DNA from: Coleophoma eucalyptorum
Taxonomy: Eukaryota > Ascomycota > Leotiomycetes > Helotiales > Dermateaceae
NCBI GenBank assembly: GCA_026120035.1
Contig: JALRME010000003.1
Coordinates: 806,001 to 870,000, forward strand
DNA length: 64,000 nt
Reading direction: 5' to 3'
Within the stretch, counting starts at the first letter, position 1, and each line of letters starts with the position of its first letter. Positions 35,190 through 47,271 of this stretch are shown piece by piece. Both the position numbers and the translations under genes were made by a program. The notes below the pieces were generated by a model. That model had not been told where the DNA came from and searched no databases. It saw only the letters and a list, made by a program, of their open reading frames with translations.

Positions 35190-38100
35190 GCCAGAAAACC
35201 TACTGTTTCGCCTTCGACCGCATTGGCCATGTAATTTTTATGCATACTTTTCTCTTCATCTTCGTTTTCTACTTCCAGGGCCTTAGGATTGACTGGCATG
35301 ATCTATTGGCGTCTGACTGTTTTATTTTCTGCTTCTTAAGATACCAGTTCCTCTGTACGGAACAAACCCTGTTACAAATACCCTTCGACTGTTCTGTTGC
35401 TTCAAAAGCTGCATTTTGGCATCTTCACTTTGCAGCATGTTCATTGTACCAACCTTTTTAAAGTACATGCTCTTCAATTTTTCTTTAATATTACAGGCCT
35501 CTGCGGGGCGCAGAACTCAGTACACAGTACACACGATGGGACGAAGCACACGAATTGTCTCTCATTTTCCCCCCCTAAATTAATGGCGTATAAGATTGTG
35601 GAGTTCAATACAAGAGGCTCTATTTGGTGGCACTGGTGGTACATTGTCTTTGGGCTGTAAAGGACAATTCTATAGGCTCAAGACTTCAATGTCCTATTGG
35701 CGTAACAATGATACCAAATCAAGCACATTCATAACCGGAGCCTTCACATGGATGAATTATTGAGATCTCAATGACTGCAGCAGAAATACCGTCTGACAAC
35801 AGCATTACGAGCACAGGCAGAAAGTCTACGGTTTGTATGTCGTCACACCGGATGGTTGAGTGTTGTGTGTACGACACGTGTATGTGCAACCGGCTATGTG
35901 AAGGAAACAAGATACGACAACCAATGAGTTGTTGTCTGCACCAGCAATCTCAAACACACGGAAGGAGTGCATCACTCCCTTACTGACGGCGATATTACAA
36001 CACTGCTCTAGGCCGTAACCCCTCAAAATGACTATCTGATCTAGACTTGAGAGCACCGTGTTGCGAATCCTCGCTCAGCTGAACCAAGCCCTAGTCTTTG
36101 CCCTCTTGGTTCTCACCCGCCCAGATACGATCGCATTCCGACGCAAATCAGAGCCAAAGGCCACAGGATAGCCAGCCGTCGTTGGAGTCAGCCACGATGA
36201 TCAACCACCGACCTGCTGTATCGCGTTAGAAGTGGCGAGTTTAGTGGCACACCAGAGAACCTCAGGCTCCCATTCTGGTGCTCCAGCAACTGCGCAGCTT
36301 CACAGCCAGCTGTCTATCTGGATCCAGACTAACGCAGCGTCCAGCAATCCGTGAATCCGTGGTCAGGGATGGGAAGCAATTGGACCCGAGCACGTGAAAG
36401 GCCTTCTTGTATGGGACTCGGAGCTGTTTGGGGAGGTTGTTTACTGTAGACATCCGCGGACTGGCCCATTCCCATGCAACTCATCCTGTCGCAGGTCACG
36501 CTGTCAGGCACCAGACCTTCTGTCCATTGTCTCCCCCGACCATGCCAATCGGTAGCCTGTCTCTTGAACGCTCAAGGGCTGCATTCTTACCTTTCTTTTC
36601 GATCTGGATTGCCAACACATCGCATTGCAGCGCGTCGGCGTTGGCGTCGCGCGCATCATCACATCACATTGCAGGAGGCTCAGGTGAGCCGGCGTAATGC
36701 AGGGCGAGTTAAACCCTTCTATCTTAGTGGGAGAGAAGGGTGAGACGGGATATCTCTCCACGTGTTAGGCTGTGGCGGTCAAGCTCCCAGCGAACCCATG
36801 GGCTGCTGCTCTTAGAGAGAGTTCTTCGGACTGTACCTGCTCTGCATGCTTGATTATCGCCCCTGGGCCCAGGAAACAAATCTACTACTCCGGCGCCATA
36901 CGTTTTCCGCCACCATCAGGTTGTAGTATCTGTGCATGTCCTTCCCCAAGACCCAAGGCTTTGACGATCTCTTCCCTCTTTCTCCTTCTAAGCGACCCGC
37001 GTGGGCTGGGTCGAATTGGAAGGTGACTTGATCTTGGGCAACGGACCAGAGGGGTTGTCACATTAGTATCTGAGAGACCACCGCTACAGTATCTATCATG
37101 ATTCAGTTATTGAATCCAATAGGGAAATTGTAGCGAAGTATAGCGTTGTTGTTTTACACGCAGCTAAACCGGCTTTTGAAATTAGGTTATTATCTATTAT
37201 CAACCTTCTCATTAGGTTCGCTTGAAAAGTTTGTCGTAGTATTAATTGCCCTGGACATACTGGCTGAATCTGGTGAGCCACAGCGGTGCCTGTCCCTTCA
37301 TAACAGCTTTGAGTAATGATCAACGGTGAGTCAAGTGGATGATCACGTTAGTCAAGCCCTCGCCTTTGCTCTCCTTCCTCCCTTCCTTTAACGTAAAGAT
37401 ATCTTTAGAGTGATCGACAGGTTATGACGAAAGCGAGCATTGGCTGCTCCGTCTTGGCTCGTCCGCCTTGGCTCGGGGGGCCTGCTGGGCTAGCTGCCCC
37501 TTTGGGTCGCGGTTCTTCCGGCTCTCTACATCTTACAGCATTTGTTAATATCAACGGATATTTTTTTCTTCACCTTCCGCAATCACAGGAGCGCGTGATT
37601 TTTTTTTTGGTTCGGTCGTTGGCCCTGGGTTTTGATCCGTTTTATCCGCGTGTCGATGGACCCATCCGCGGTTGAAACGGGCCAAAAATCACGAGGTGGC
37701 ACTACCGTCGTCCCTCATTTTTTTGGGGGGAATTCTTAAACCATTCCATATTTTAGTAAAAGCTTAGGGTTCTATGCCAGCTTAAACCTTTCGCCCTATC
37801 TAGCCACATGAGACGGAGGCTTGAAGGGACCCCTAGATTCTCAACCTAGCATGTGCAGCCACATCTAAGCTCGGGCGTTTGGATCGACCTGGAAGTGGGA
37901 GCATTTTCTCACCAGGAACTTTGGCTAGTGGGAACGGGGAAGTCAAAAATCCGGAACTGGTTTTCAATCGAGGCGCCCTCATTCTCCTCGCCCCGTAATC
38001 GTGAGAGACTGTGGGGATGGGGCGGGGGAGCTGGCTTAGGGCGAGCGGAGAGAAGGTTCATACTAAGTTGTCTTGGTTCAGCTGATGCAAAACAGTGAGC

Positions 38101-39158
38101 TGACATCTTATCAGTTGATTCTGATCGACGTACATGAGATTTTCGGGGATTTCCGAATCATATCCTCTGCAAATAAACACGAAAGAAAAGAATAAGAAAA
38201 ATGAAACCGTTGTGTAAATAGTCACATTCCGCCGCCGCTTGTCATGACTGCTACTGGAGGGGTCTGCGGGGTTGAATGATGAATGCCAGCCCCTCTGATC
38301 CAGATCGAACAGAGAAAGCCCTTAGATAGCTGCTTTGTGTCTGGGCTAAGGGAGCTAAGCAAGGTCTTCTCTCTGTGGGGTGCGAGGAATGGTGTCTGTC
38401 ATCAACTACTTCGTGTAACTTAAACCTTCGTACAGCGACGTGAGTACAAAAAATCAGATTTCCGGATTTGATATTCGACACCTTCCTGGTACCTAGGCAT
38501 GAAGGAGACAGGTAGCCATTACTTCAATCCTTAGCCCAAGCTGGACTTTCCATTACATATTGCGCGTGCTGAAAGAATGCTGGCTACCTGTATGGTTGAA
38601 GCCCTTGAGGAACAAGAATTGTGGTTCTAAAAAAGAAGTTTGTTTCCGAGATCCCCTTCAGATGCTGTCAGTTAGATGTGTGTGCTTTTGATGCAATACT
38701 CTGGCTTTACTTTTCTGCTTTCAATTACTAGTAACGGCGCGGTGTGCATAGATATATATATCATCGGTATAACTAGATTCTTTGATATCTCTTGACAAAT
38801 CATGCATATAGTAACCTTTATATGGCAGGTTAAGCTGGCAGTCATGAAGTCATTTTATATGTGAGGCTGGTAATCATTGGTAAAGTGACCTAAACCAAGA
38901 AAGAAACTCCATATTATACAAGATTCTTTTGTTAAACCTATGCCCATGGATCCTACCTATGTTTAAGAGGCAGGTTCGATGATGAGAATTGCAGGATATT
39001 AGAACTGAAGTCTTGCTCGGTATATTCTTCGCATCGAATATGATTTGATATTTTCTGTTATCTACCTTATACTCTTTTTAGATACCAGAATAGGGCTTTT
39101 GTAAAACTTATCCAGCTAGAATTTACATCTTTCCCTATTCATTCAATGCCATACCCGT
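35190..39158. other. Gene-poor intergenic region downstream of the CP2 factor
   Basis: About 4 kb between converging genes (CP2 factor and chitinase). Frames are short, overlapping and without resemblance. 35190-35700 is T-rich, like a 3' UTR. 36000-38100 is more GC-rich, with homopolymers near 37597-37606 and 37718-37730. 38700-39150 is AT-rich and precedes the chitinase stop. No RNA gene was recognised. Confidence 0.5.
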
Positions 39159-40579
39159 TTAAAGTCCTTTCTTCAGATTCTCAAACTTTGAGTGCGGATA
39201 CTCTAAGCAGTTTGGTCTCTTATCCAAACTGCCACAGCCTAAGACATCGACCACATTTGCAATCAAGCTCTGATCTCCAGGCTTGTCAGCAGAGGATTCC
39301 CACCACATTGCTCCGCCCAAGCCCATCTGTTTAAGCCAGTGTGTCTTCTTTCTCGCCATCTCCACCGTATCGTAAGTAATGAGGCACTTCTTCGCTTCGT
39401 CATAACTATAACTTGCACCCGCTTCCTCATCATAATGCTCTCTCGCACCTGGCAAGGGGAGCGTCTTGAAATCATGCACGCCATTCTCCCACGTACCCTG
39501 TCCAACGCCACTAAACGGCTTCCCAAGACCATCTGTACTCTCGAACGCGCGCCCATAGAGCGGCATACCGAGCACAATCTTGTTCGGCTGTACACCTTGC
39601 GCCACATAGTGCTTGATCGCCTGTTCGGTATTGAACGGTGTCGAAGCTGGGTTACTAGGCGCGTGATGCATGCTTGCCTGATGTCCTGCGGTAGCATCCC
39701 AGCTGCCGGCATAATCATAGGCCATCAAGTTCCAAAAATCAAGATACGGGTCCATGCCACGGATATCCATGTTGTTATAATTCTGCGCGCCTGCCGGACA
39801 GGCGACGGTGAGTTCGAAGTGGTGTCCATGAGGGAGTGTGCAGCTGTATTGATCCATTGCAGATCGGCATTCTTGTAGTAGGAGCACGAAGTTACGTGCT
39901 TCATCGCTATTCTTGGGATACTCCCAGTCAATATCGAGCCCATCGAATCCAAGGTCTTTAATCAGTGTTACTGCCGAGGAAGCGAATGTGGAACGGCCAC
40001 TTGCTGTGGATGCTGGGGCTGCAAAGTTGGAGCTGTAAGTCCAACCTCCGATTGATAAGAGAACTTTAAGTTGGCGATTCTGCCTCTTTAAGATGTTGAG
40101 CTGCTTTAGGCAACCGTATAGATTGGTCCCAACATCATTCCAGCTATCTCCTTCATAATGGATATCTAATGACAATGTTGGTTTTATCTACAGCAAGCAT
40201 ACCATTAGACTTACCTGTGTCAGCCCAGGTATCCGTGAGATAGCTATGGGAAGTTTAGTATCTGTGGACTATAGGGAACGGGATATACGTACACTTCTCC
40301 GGTCTCCGGTCTGACATTTGCAAATGCATAAAGCACGTGTGTGAGTTTATCAGCTGGTAAGTCCTGGGCTCTGAACTTTCTGCCATATATAGCCCACTGA
40401 GGAAGTGTTATTATAGTTTCTTTAATGTCCAGGTATGAGGATAGAAGCATGTGATGAAACAAACAGCAGAACCATTAAAAGCTCTTCCTCTGTCTGGTGT
40501 CTAAATATAGATTGGTTTATCTGTCTGGACTCACATTCACAAAGTACGCAACAGTTCGATATCCATCACCGCCGCCCAT
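39159..40579 (-). CDS. Class V chitinase (GH18), ChiB type
   Basis: Hydrolyses beta-1,4-GlcNAc links in chitin. Exons: 40535-40579, 40293-40396, 40215-40243 (29 nt), 39159-40165; 394 aa, close to Aspergillus ChiB. The GH18 barrel is complete: [34 protein letters not shown] (~97-104), and the catalytic [10 protein letters not shown] with the proton donor Glu at ~141, then [19 protein letters not shown] and [11 protein letters not shown]. With the start at 40579 there is no signal peptide, as in ChiB enzymes involved in autolysis and recycling of chitin. The frame stays open upstream to ~40816 and encodes a hydrophobic segment, but it has no ATG. Splicing restores [23 protein letters not shown] exactly as expected for the family. 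Confidence 0.92.
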
Positions 40580-41351
40580 CTTCTCTGGTGTGTAATTTGT
40601 GGTATGTGGAGTGAGGAAGGGCAATGCTGGCAAGGAGAAGTACGGCAACTGTGTAGCAATGCCGAGGAGGATGAGAATGAGAGGAGCAAGATAAAGTAGA
40701 ATCTGTCTGAATTGGGCCACCTTGAAGTATTTATATATTCGTAGGATTGGAAGTGTTCGAGTGAGGTGATGTGGTTTTGTGGGGAAGGTTGTGGCGAAGG
40801 TATGGACTCTAAACAAACAAGGCGAAGTTCCCAGCTCCAGTCACGAGGCTGAGTCTAGCGAGGACTCAAGCGAGGCTATTCATATATCGTATTGAGGACG
40901 ATGATTAACGTATACGATATTGCAAAGCAATAATGTGCCACCATATAACGTAGCATTGATTTATGCAATTATATACTTACTGAGAACCAGTCCACTCAAC
41001 TATTGCTCTATTGGCACAACAGTTCGTTGCCTGAACTACCTTAGGAGCTGAAACTCCAACCTTTGTGCAATATTTAGCTTTATCCAGCCCTGACAAACCT
41101 CGTCGGAATTGCAGGTTCATTCTTGCACTAAGATTGACCATAATACTGTGGCAGCTCACTTTGCCAGACTTTTGTCTAGACTCTCTTGCGACCATTTTCG
41201 AGGGGCGCTGGTGCAATCCATCTGCACGATTCATGTTTGCCAATACGACAACTTCTTCCAGACCACCATCCTTAGATATATATAGGTTGACAAACATCCA
41301 CAGAATGATTTCATGTCACTACTCGTAAGAACCTTTGACGCAGACAACAGC
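40580..41351. other. Intergenic region upstream of chitinase
   Basis: 772 bases between two minus-strand genes. The first ~240 bases form an open, ATG-less extension of the chitinase frame. The frame at 40977-41297 shows no recognisable domain and I treat it as chance. Confidence 0.45.
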
Positions 41352-42248
41352 CTACGACGAGTCTCTCCCATCTTGAGGATCTCTTCTACTTCGAGAATCT
41401 TTTGCAGGATATTCAATGGGCTCCCTTTGCTTTAGAAAACTGCCAATTCTCTCTTCCCTGCTTCCAAAAGTCGTCGTAGTCTCCGTGCGTCTCCTCGAAA
41501 GTTCTTTGGACATCTCTCTGTGAAGCGTATCTCGTTGTTCAAGTAATGACACCGAAGACCCGCCAAGTCTAGTATATTGGCCAAAGACTCCCACAATAGT
41601 AAATGCAAGAACGATCATCACATATGTACCATTTGAAAAATATATTGGTTTCTGAGCACCCTTTGTGTTTTGCTCGTGCCATTTTTCCCAATCTTCCCAT
41701 GTAGCATTCTGGCTAGGCCCTTGTGGTCCACCTGCCCATCCACTGGTGTTTTCCCATCCAGAAGACTGTTCTGGGGGATCTCGAGATGACGAAACACCTG
41801 GTTGCCCATTCCACCCCGCACCGTAGCGATCATAGGCACCTCTCTTGACAGGATCAGAAAGAATATCATTCGCAGCTACCACAAGCCTGTATCTCTCCAC
41901 TTTTGATTCGTACGATAGCCCATCGTGGGAAGGATTGTGCTCATGTCGATCGGGGTGGTATAATTTGACAAGCTCATAGAATCTATGCTTCGAGTACTTC
42001 GAGCCTTTCTTTTGGTTGAATATCTGGTATGGAGTAGGAATGGCGTTGGCAGATGTTACTTCAGGCCAGCGAAGGCCATGATGTTGATGACTGCTGTAGC
42101 CACCGGAAATCATAGCATATGTTCGACATTGCTGTTGCTGCTGAGATTTCGGGCGTCCGGATGGTGACGTCTTTGATATCGGGATGGGAGAGTAGAGACA
42201 GCGTATCTTGGGGAGGGAAGATACAAGAGTACCCGACTTTTTAAGCAT
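41352..42248 (-). CDS. J-domain (DnaJ-like) membrane protein
   Basis: J-domain proteins stimulate the ATPase of Hsp70 partners. Single exon, 298 aa, ATG at 42248. The N-terminus (MLKKSGTLVSSLPKIRCLYS) is basic and lacks acidic residues, consistent with a mitochondrial presequence. The J domain is at ~73-145 and contains the essential HPD at 98-100 (ELVKLYHPDRHEHN) and the helix-IV region DILSDPVKRGAYDRYGAGW. A Trp/Gly/Ser-rich stretch and one hydrophobic helix follow (GTYVMIVLAFTIVGVFGQY, ~215-235), then a charged tail rich in Arg and Glu. The layout suggests an inner-membrane J protein, but the exact orthologue is unknown to me. It is divergent from the unknown gene at 42695. Confidence 0.82.
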   Translation of the reverse strand: MLKKSGTLVSSLPKIRCLYSPIPISKTSPSGRPKSQQQQQCRTYAMISGGYSSHQHHGLRWPEVTSANAIPTPYQIFNQKKGSKYSKHRFYELVKLYHPDRHEHNPSHDGLSYESKVERYRLVVAANDILSDPVKRGAYDRYGAGWNGQPGVSSSRDPPEQSSGWENTSGWAGGPQGPSQNATWEDWEKWHEQNTKGAQKPIYFSNGTYVMIVLAFTIVGVFGQYTRLGGSSVSLLEQRDTLHREMSKELSRRRTETTTTFGSREERIGSFLKQREPIEYPAKDSRSRRDPQDGRDSS

Positions 42249-42694
42249 AGCTATGAGAGTTAGCACGGCCGGCTAAGAATTGATTATCACATTAGAAGTA
42301 GTGGGATCTATGAACAGGAGAAGGGGATGTAGGAGAAATAGTAGTCGCCGGGCTTTGAGTGGTGCGATCGCGTGAGGTCCGGATAAAACCGAATCCCCGA
42401 AAAACCGGGGTCACAACGCGCGATCTCTCTCGCGTGTTGGACCAAGTATCCAATATATGCCTCACTTTTAAAGCCTCTCAGTGCATGTTACCATTAGTAA
42501 CATTAAGAACAACTACTGATTCACAGAAGCCTTACAGTCTAAGGAGATGTGTTATCTTGCGACACGTCCTACAGATCAGTCTCACTCCTGACAAGCGTAT
42601 TGCCTTAGTAGATATCCTCACACCGATTGAGTGTCTCAAGTCGGTTGAGACTTCTATGAAATCAGTGTACTAGGCCAGGGAAAACCATCTTTCA
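42249..42694. promoter_or_regulatory. Divergent promoter region (J protein / unknown gene)
   Basis: 446 bases separating two outward-facing start codons. The frame 42359-42673 has no family resemblance. No specific binding site was recognised. Confidence 0.4.
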
Positions 42695-44383
42695 ATGAAG
42701 TGGCCAGCTTTGAAGCGCAAAGCTCATCCCCTGCAGAGGATCCTGAATACAACGGTCCAGCAACGTTATGAGGAATCTACAGGCCAGATCTTTACCGAGC
42801 ACATTGTACCGATTCAAACATCCTCGGATGAGGGTTGGACAAGGCAGGGGCCTGTAGTTCCTCATCTTTCCCATGTTAGCCAGGACAGTCGAGCTGTAGA
42901 GCGAAGCAAGAAGGAGCCGATAAGGCCAGCATCTCCGGCGTTTCGGAGAGGTGCAAGGCCCTTGACAGACACGGTCATCGAGTTCCTTGTACGGAACCTC
43001 GAAGATTTAACTACAGAAGCGCTAGAGTGTCTCCCAAGACCTATCGTCGAGCGTTTATGGCAAGAAGTCAGTACAAGGTTTGTTGATTCCACTGTAAAAT
43101 AAGTGCTTGGGAAGAACGCCCGAGATTAACTAATAATTAGGTGCACAATATCATTTTCAACTTGGCAGATGTTCTCAAATCTTCTCTTTGAAGAGGAAAA
43201 TGCTACCTTAGACCTTTTCAGGTATCGCCAACGATTCAAGTCTCCAAAGTCAGAGCTCTGCACTTACACTTTGCCTCTTACCTCGAAATCGTTCGAATTC
43301 ATCTCTTCGCTTAGTATCACGACTGGCTTCACAACCCCAGAACTCAGCAAATTATCTCGAATGACTAACCTCGGAGTTTTGGAAATAATTAACCGCGGCG
43401 TTTCCCCTGGTTTGAATACCTATGATCGGCCCTTTCCCGTGATTGGCGACAACCTCGTCAGAGCATGGCAACGAGCAGTAGGAGATGATGGAGCATTTCC
43501 AATCCTCCGGATTCTGAGAATATGGAATTTCACCGATATCACTGATCTATCGCTTCAGTATGTGAGTGAGTTTCCGTCACTTGCAGTATATGAAGCTTCA
43601 AGCCACGGATTCAGTCGCTCGGCGGAAGCAGCAGCTCACGATTTGGGATGGGGAGTGTCGAAGAATACGGATTCTCTACTTCTTCTGGAAGCAGCATGCG
43701 TAAAAAGATGGAAGTTGATGCAAGAATCTCTCGGCCTCAAAGCCAAATTTGTACGATGGCCTGTGGCGACAGATCTTCCCGATAGCACCCGAGTTTTCAG
43801 ACCCTCCCGATCAGATGCCATGAAGATTGTCACCCAACTGGAGGATACGTTCCCTGATAAACTTTGCCATGGCGAGCCATCAAAAGGGTCACGTAAAAAG
43901 TCTGCTCCAGACCAAGGCACCGTTGTGGAGCCACAAAGCAGTGAGAGAGGTATCAAGAGACCTTACGTATCTTCCCAAGATCAAGATAAGTTTTTAGCAC
44001 GAAATGGTTCAAATAGTCTAGAATGCCGGACTACCAAAGCGTTTGCTCGAGTTGGCGAGCTTCGCAATGACCGCGATCTTGCAGCAGCTGGCATAGACAC
44101 AACTTCACCGGCAGTTGTCGAAAAAGAGCTCATTTCGCCACTACCCTTTGTTTCACTACAGCTTGGCCCTGCTGATCACACAAAACCTCAATTGGGAAGC
44201 ACTTGGGACCCTCGCTCGAAAAGCCTGATCTTTACACGTGTGAAGTATCCTTCTACAAGCGCCGTAAAAGACGATACGCCTAAGAAGAAGCTGCCGGTCA
44301 AAGAAGTGAATGCTCCGAAGACTCTAAGAAATGGAAAGAAACGAAAATTGGAAAACGTTTTGGAGTCTTTCTTGACTGGCTGA
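42695..44383 (+). CDS. Unknown protein, possibly F-box/LRR-like N-terminal half
   Basis: Not assigned to a named family. Exon 1 is 42695-43077, the intron 43078-43140 (63 nt, with TAACTAATAATTAG at its 3' end), exon 2 43141-44383; 541 aa. The join gives EVSTR-CTISFSTWQMFSNLL. Around residues 88-125 the text TDTVIEFLVRNLEDLTTEALECLPRPIVERLW resembles the LxxLP helices of F-box or related adaptor domains. Residues ~165-290 contain leucine-rich segments with LRR-like spacing (LSKLSRMTNLGVLEIIN, FPILRILRIWNFTDITDLSL). The C-terminal third is low in structure, basic, and ends KKRKLENVLESFLTG, a possible nuclear localisation signal plus helix. Substrate-adaptor function would be inference only. Confidence 0.7.
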
Positions 44384-44858
44384 GACAGGGAAATCAACGA
44401 TAGACATGTTAAGGCCACCTGGTCATCGCTGGAACTTAGCATGGTTATATGCTTGCCACCTACATCATGATCATTAAGCCACACAATTTAGCACAATCCC
44501 CATGCTCTGACGCCAATCTCACCCGCACACAGAACTGACATTTATACGGATGTCCAACTCGATGCTTCAAATTTCTGGAAGCGAGGTTGTGTACCCCAAA
44601 AGTACTAATCATAAGCCGGGGAATCTGGTTGCGAATCATCGTATACTATATGGTGTCAAACATTGTCCCATAAAATAGGCAAAACGCAAGGTTTATTGAG
44701 CTTAAATAAGAACATGGCAGCGTGCCAATGAAGATTGCTGCTAATGGACACGCTATTGAAGCAAAAAATTCCAAGATTCAGCGAAGAAAAGGACCCGACT
44801 TTCTGGATGCCTTGATTTCACAGTGATCAGGACATATTCAAATGGGCGGACAAGAACC
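44384..44858. other. Convergent 3' intergenic region
   Basis: 475 bases between converging stop codons. AT-rich with no coding signal; probably both 3' UTRs. Confidence 0.5.
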
Positions 44859-47026
44859 TCACAGTTCCTCATTTGCGTGGATTGGTGCCTGAACAGCAGC
44901 TGCTCTATTCTCGTCTTGGCCAACCACCTCGAGATAATCATCCACCACGAGCTGAGCTACGTTCATACCCATTAGAGCACTAGTCTACAGCAATCACCTA
45001 TGTCAGCTCTTGTATCGCATACAGAAAACCAAGGATGGCCAGTTAGGTGGTCGAAATTTTGCCTACCTCCAGAGTACTGATGAAGCTTTCGATGCCACTC
45101 GTGTAGTAGAATCCACGAGCGAGCTCTGAATCCTCGAATGTGACGCGTGGATACTCATATGGGTATGACTGCCAGACATGTGGATAATACCAGGAGATTG
45201 CATCACCGCTATCAACATTGATGGTGCTGAGATCAGACGGAACTAAGGAGCAAGTCAGTAGGGGATTGGAATAGAAGTTTAGAGTGTTCTAGCACAAAAG
45301 AAAATTAGTACGAACTGGGAATGGCGAATATGTCAGACAGAAACTCTGAAGTAATCTTCTTTGGCGAGAATATCTTATACAAGTACTCCTTCTCAAGTGT
45401 CTTCGGATTGATGACAGTTTGGAGCGTGCTAATACTGAAGAATCCTGCTTTACCAACGCCGTCTTCTCGGTTTCCGGGGGTTTCGTATGAGGGAATGGTG
45501 GTGAGGATTGTGTTGGGCATGGGTTCTGACGGTGGGAGATTGAAATATGTTGGGTTTAGGGTTAGAGGCGTGGCAAAGAGTGTGACGTGGAGTTCTACAT
45601 ATGGGATTTTGTCGGGTGTATTTTTGAGGAGACCAGATTCAATTTCGATATCGGAGAACTGGAGAGGCGCTGCTAGGACAATAGTATCGTAAGGTTCTTC
45701 GTTGGTAGTAATGACATCAGTCTCGGTGTTCTGAGAGGATGTTTTAACCATGTACTTTCCATTACTCTTGGAAATATTAGTCACAGTGCTGTTGAGGAGA
45801 ACTGAGGCGTTCGAGGCCTTGAGCATGCCGTCAAACATTTGCCAATTGCCGCCTTGGATCTGCATTGCTCCTTCGATGGCCATGCAGACCATCGTCTCCA
45901 GACCGTGGATCAGACCAAGATTCTGTCCATAATTGACACGAGTACTAGCTTGGATGATGTCGGTGGCAAAAGCACCTTTAATCTAAGATTTTCAGCATAC
46001 ATCAGTAAGATACTCTCGGATTCTCAACTTACATTGTTGGCTGCTAGGTATTGCTCTCCGGTCATGGAGGTAACTGTCAGGAGTTCCAGGTCTTCGGCTC
46101 GGCTTGAGATAGATCTGAACGGGAAGAACGGTGGCTCATAAAATTTCAGAAATTTGCCAACAGTACTTTTCATGAGACGCTGAGTCCGGATTGGAGCAAG
46201 GCCGTACTTCCATATAATTTTCTATTGTTAAGTCAGAAATGCAGAGGTGAAATTGTTCGAAATAGCAAGCATACTGCAGTACTCCACCACTCCCAACCAC
46301 CTTCTTCCTGAGTGAAGACGAACTTGTCTCCATCCCAAATACCTAGCAACTCGGTAACATCACTAGAAGATCGGCTTTTGATGCCGAGCCCAAACGTCTC
46401 GGAGGCATTTTTCAGGATCGTGTTGATCTCAACGAAGATGCTTGCTCCTAATTCAACAGGCTCCAGAGGGTTATCATATGCATTTACTGTGGTCGAACGA
46501 CCGCCGACGTATGAAGACTTTTCAAAAACTGTCACGTTAGTCGTGATTCCGGCTGTCTCAGCAAACTTCTGTAAATGGTACGCTGTTGATGCTCCAGCTG
46601 CTCCGGCTCCTGAACGTTATGTTAGCAAATGAGAGGTTAATAGAAGGTATTTTAGTGCGTAGAATTAATTATGAGTTTTCACAGAGGAAAGGATAATCAA
46701 TTCTTTGAAAATGTATCACAATTGTGCAGGCTCCCTTTTGCATGTGCTTATGTTGTAAGCGGTCGGGATATGAGAAAGTACATCCTTGATTCCTTTCATT
46801 TCCTTCAAAAGAATGAAATACATATACAGATCTTTGATTATAAGTTGTTTAGATGAATGAAATGAGTTCCCATACCGATAATTGCAACACGTTTGGCACT
46901 ATTGTCCGCGTATTCAGCAACAGGGGCATCAGATGTAGCATACACATCAAAGGGCCAAAAGGCAACGCTTTGCCCGCAAAGAGACGTCACTCCCAGCGCG
47001 ACCAAAGAATTCCGAGAGATGTGCAT
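44859..47026 (-). CDS. Prenylcysteine oxidase-like flavoprotein (PCYOX1 family)
   Basis: Family members are FAD thioether oxidases that release cysteine from prenylcysteine left by degraded prenylated proteins. Exons: 46876-47026, 46275-46609, 46033-46221, 45316-45982, 45067-45242, 44859-44984; 547 aa. A signal peptide (MHISRNSLVALGVTSLCGQSVAF) points to the secretory pathway, lysosome or vacuole. The FAD-binding motif VAIIGAGAAGAS is built across the first splice at residue 51. FEKSSYVGGRSTTVN and VELGASIFVEIN are flavin-contact segments of the family. Near the C-terminus YYTSGIESFISTLETSALMGMNVAQLV matches the closing FAD-binding region. The donor at 45315 (GTTCGT) is weak, so that exon end is the least certain; the alternative GT eight bases on breaks frame. 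Intron 1 is 266 nt, the longest assigned here. Confidence 0.82.
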
Positions 47027-47271
47027 ATTGAGAAGGATAATGAGGGAGTGTGGTGATGGATTAGAAGTTGATTTAGAAGAGTAGTATGATCAGAGGTGGT
47101 CATGATAATGGCTGACTATTACGGACTAGCGCCGAAATCACGCGAAGGCGCGTCTGGAAATATTTTGAGGCTACCAGCTTGCCTGTGTTGCCTCGCTATT
47201 CATTGCGCTCTGCAGCAACGAGCCCCTCATTTTCCATTTCGCATTCTTTACCGTGATACCTTACTGCAAAG
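47027..47271. promoter_or_regulatory. Divergent promoter region (PCYOX-like / CCT6)
   Basis: Only 245 bases lie between the two start codons. No perfect heat-shock element was found by eye. Co-regulation is not implied by function. Confidence 0.45.

Noticed and set aside
40977..41297. 106-codon minus-strand frame between chitinase and J-protein genes
   Set aside because: No domain and no plausible splice to either neighbour; most likely chance.
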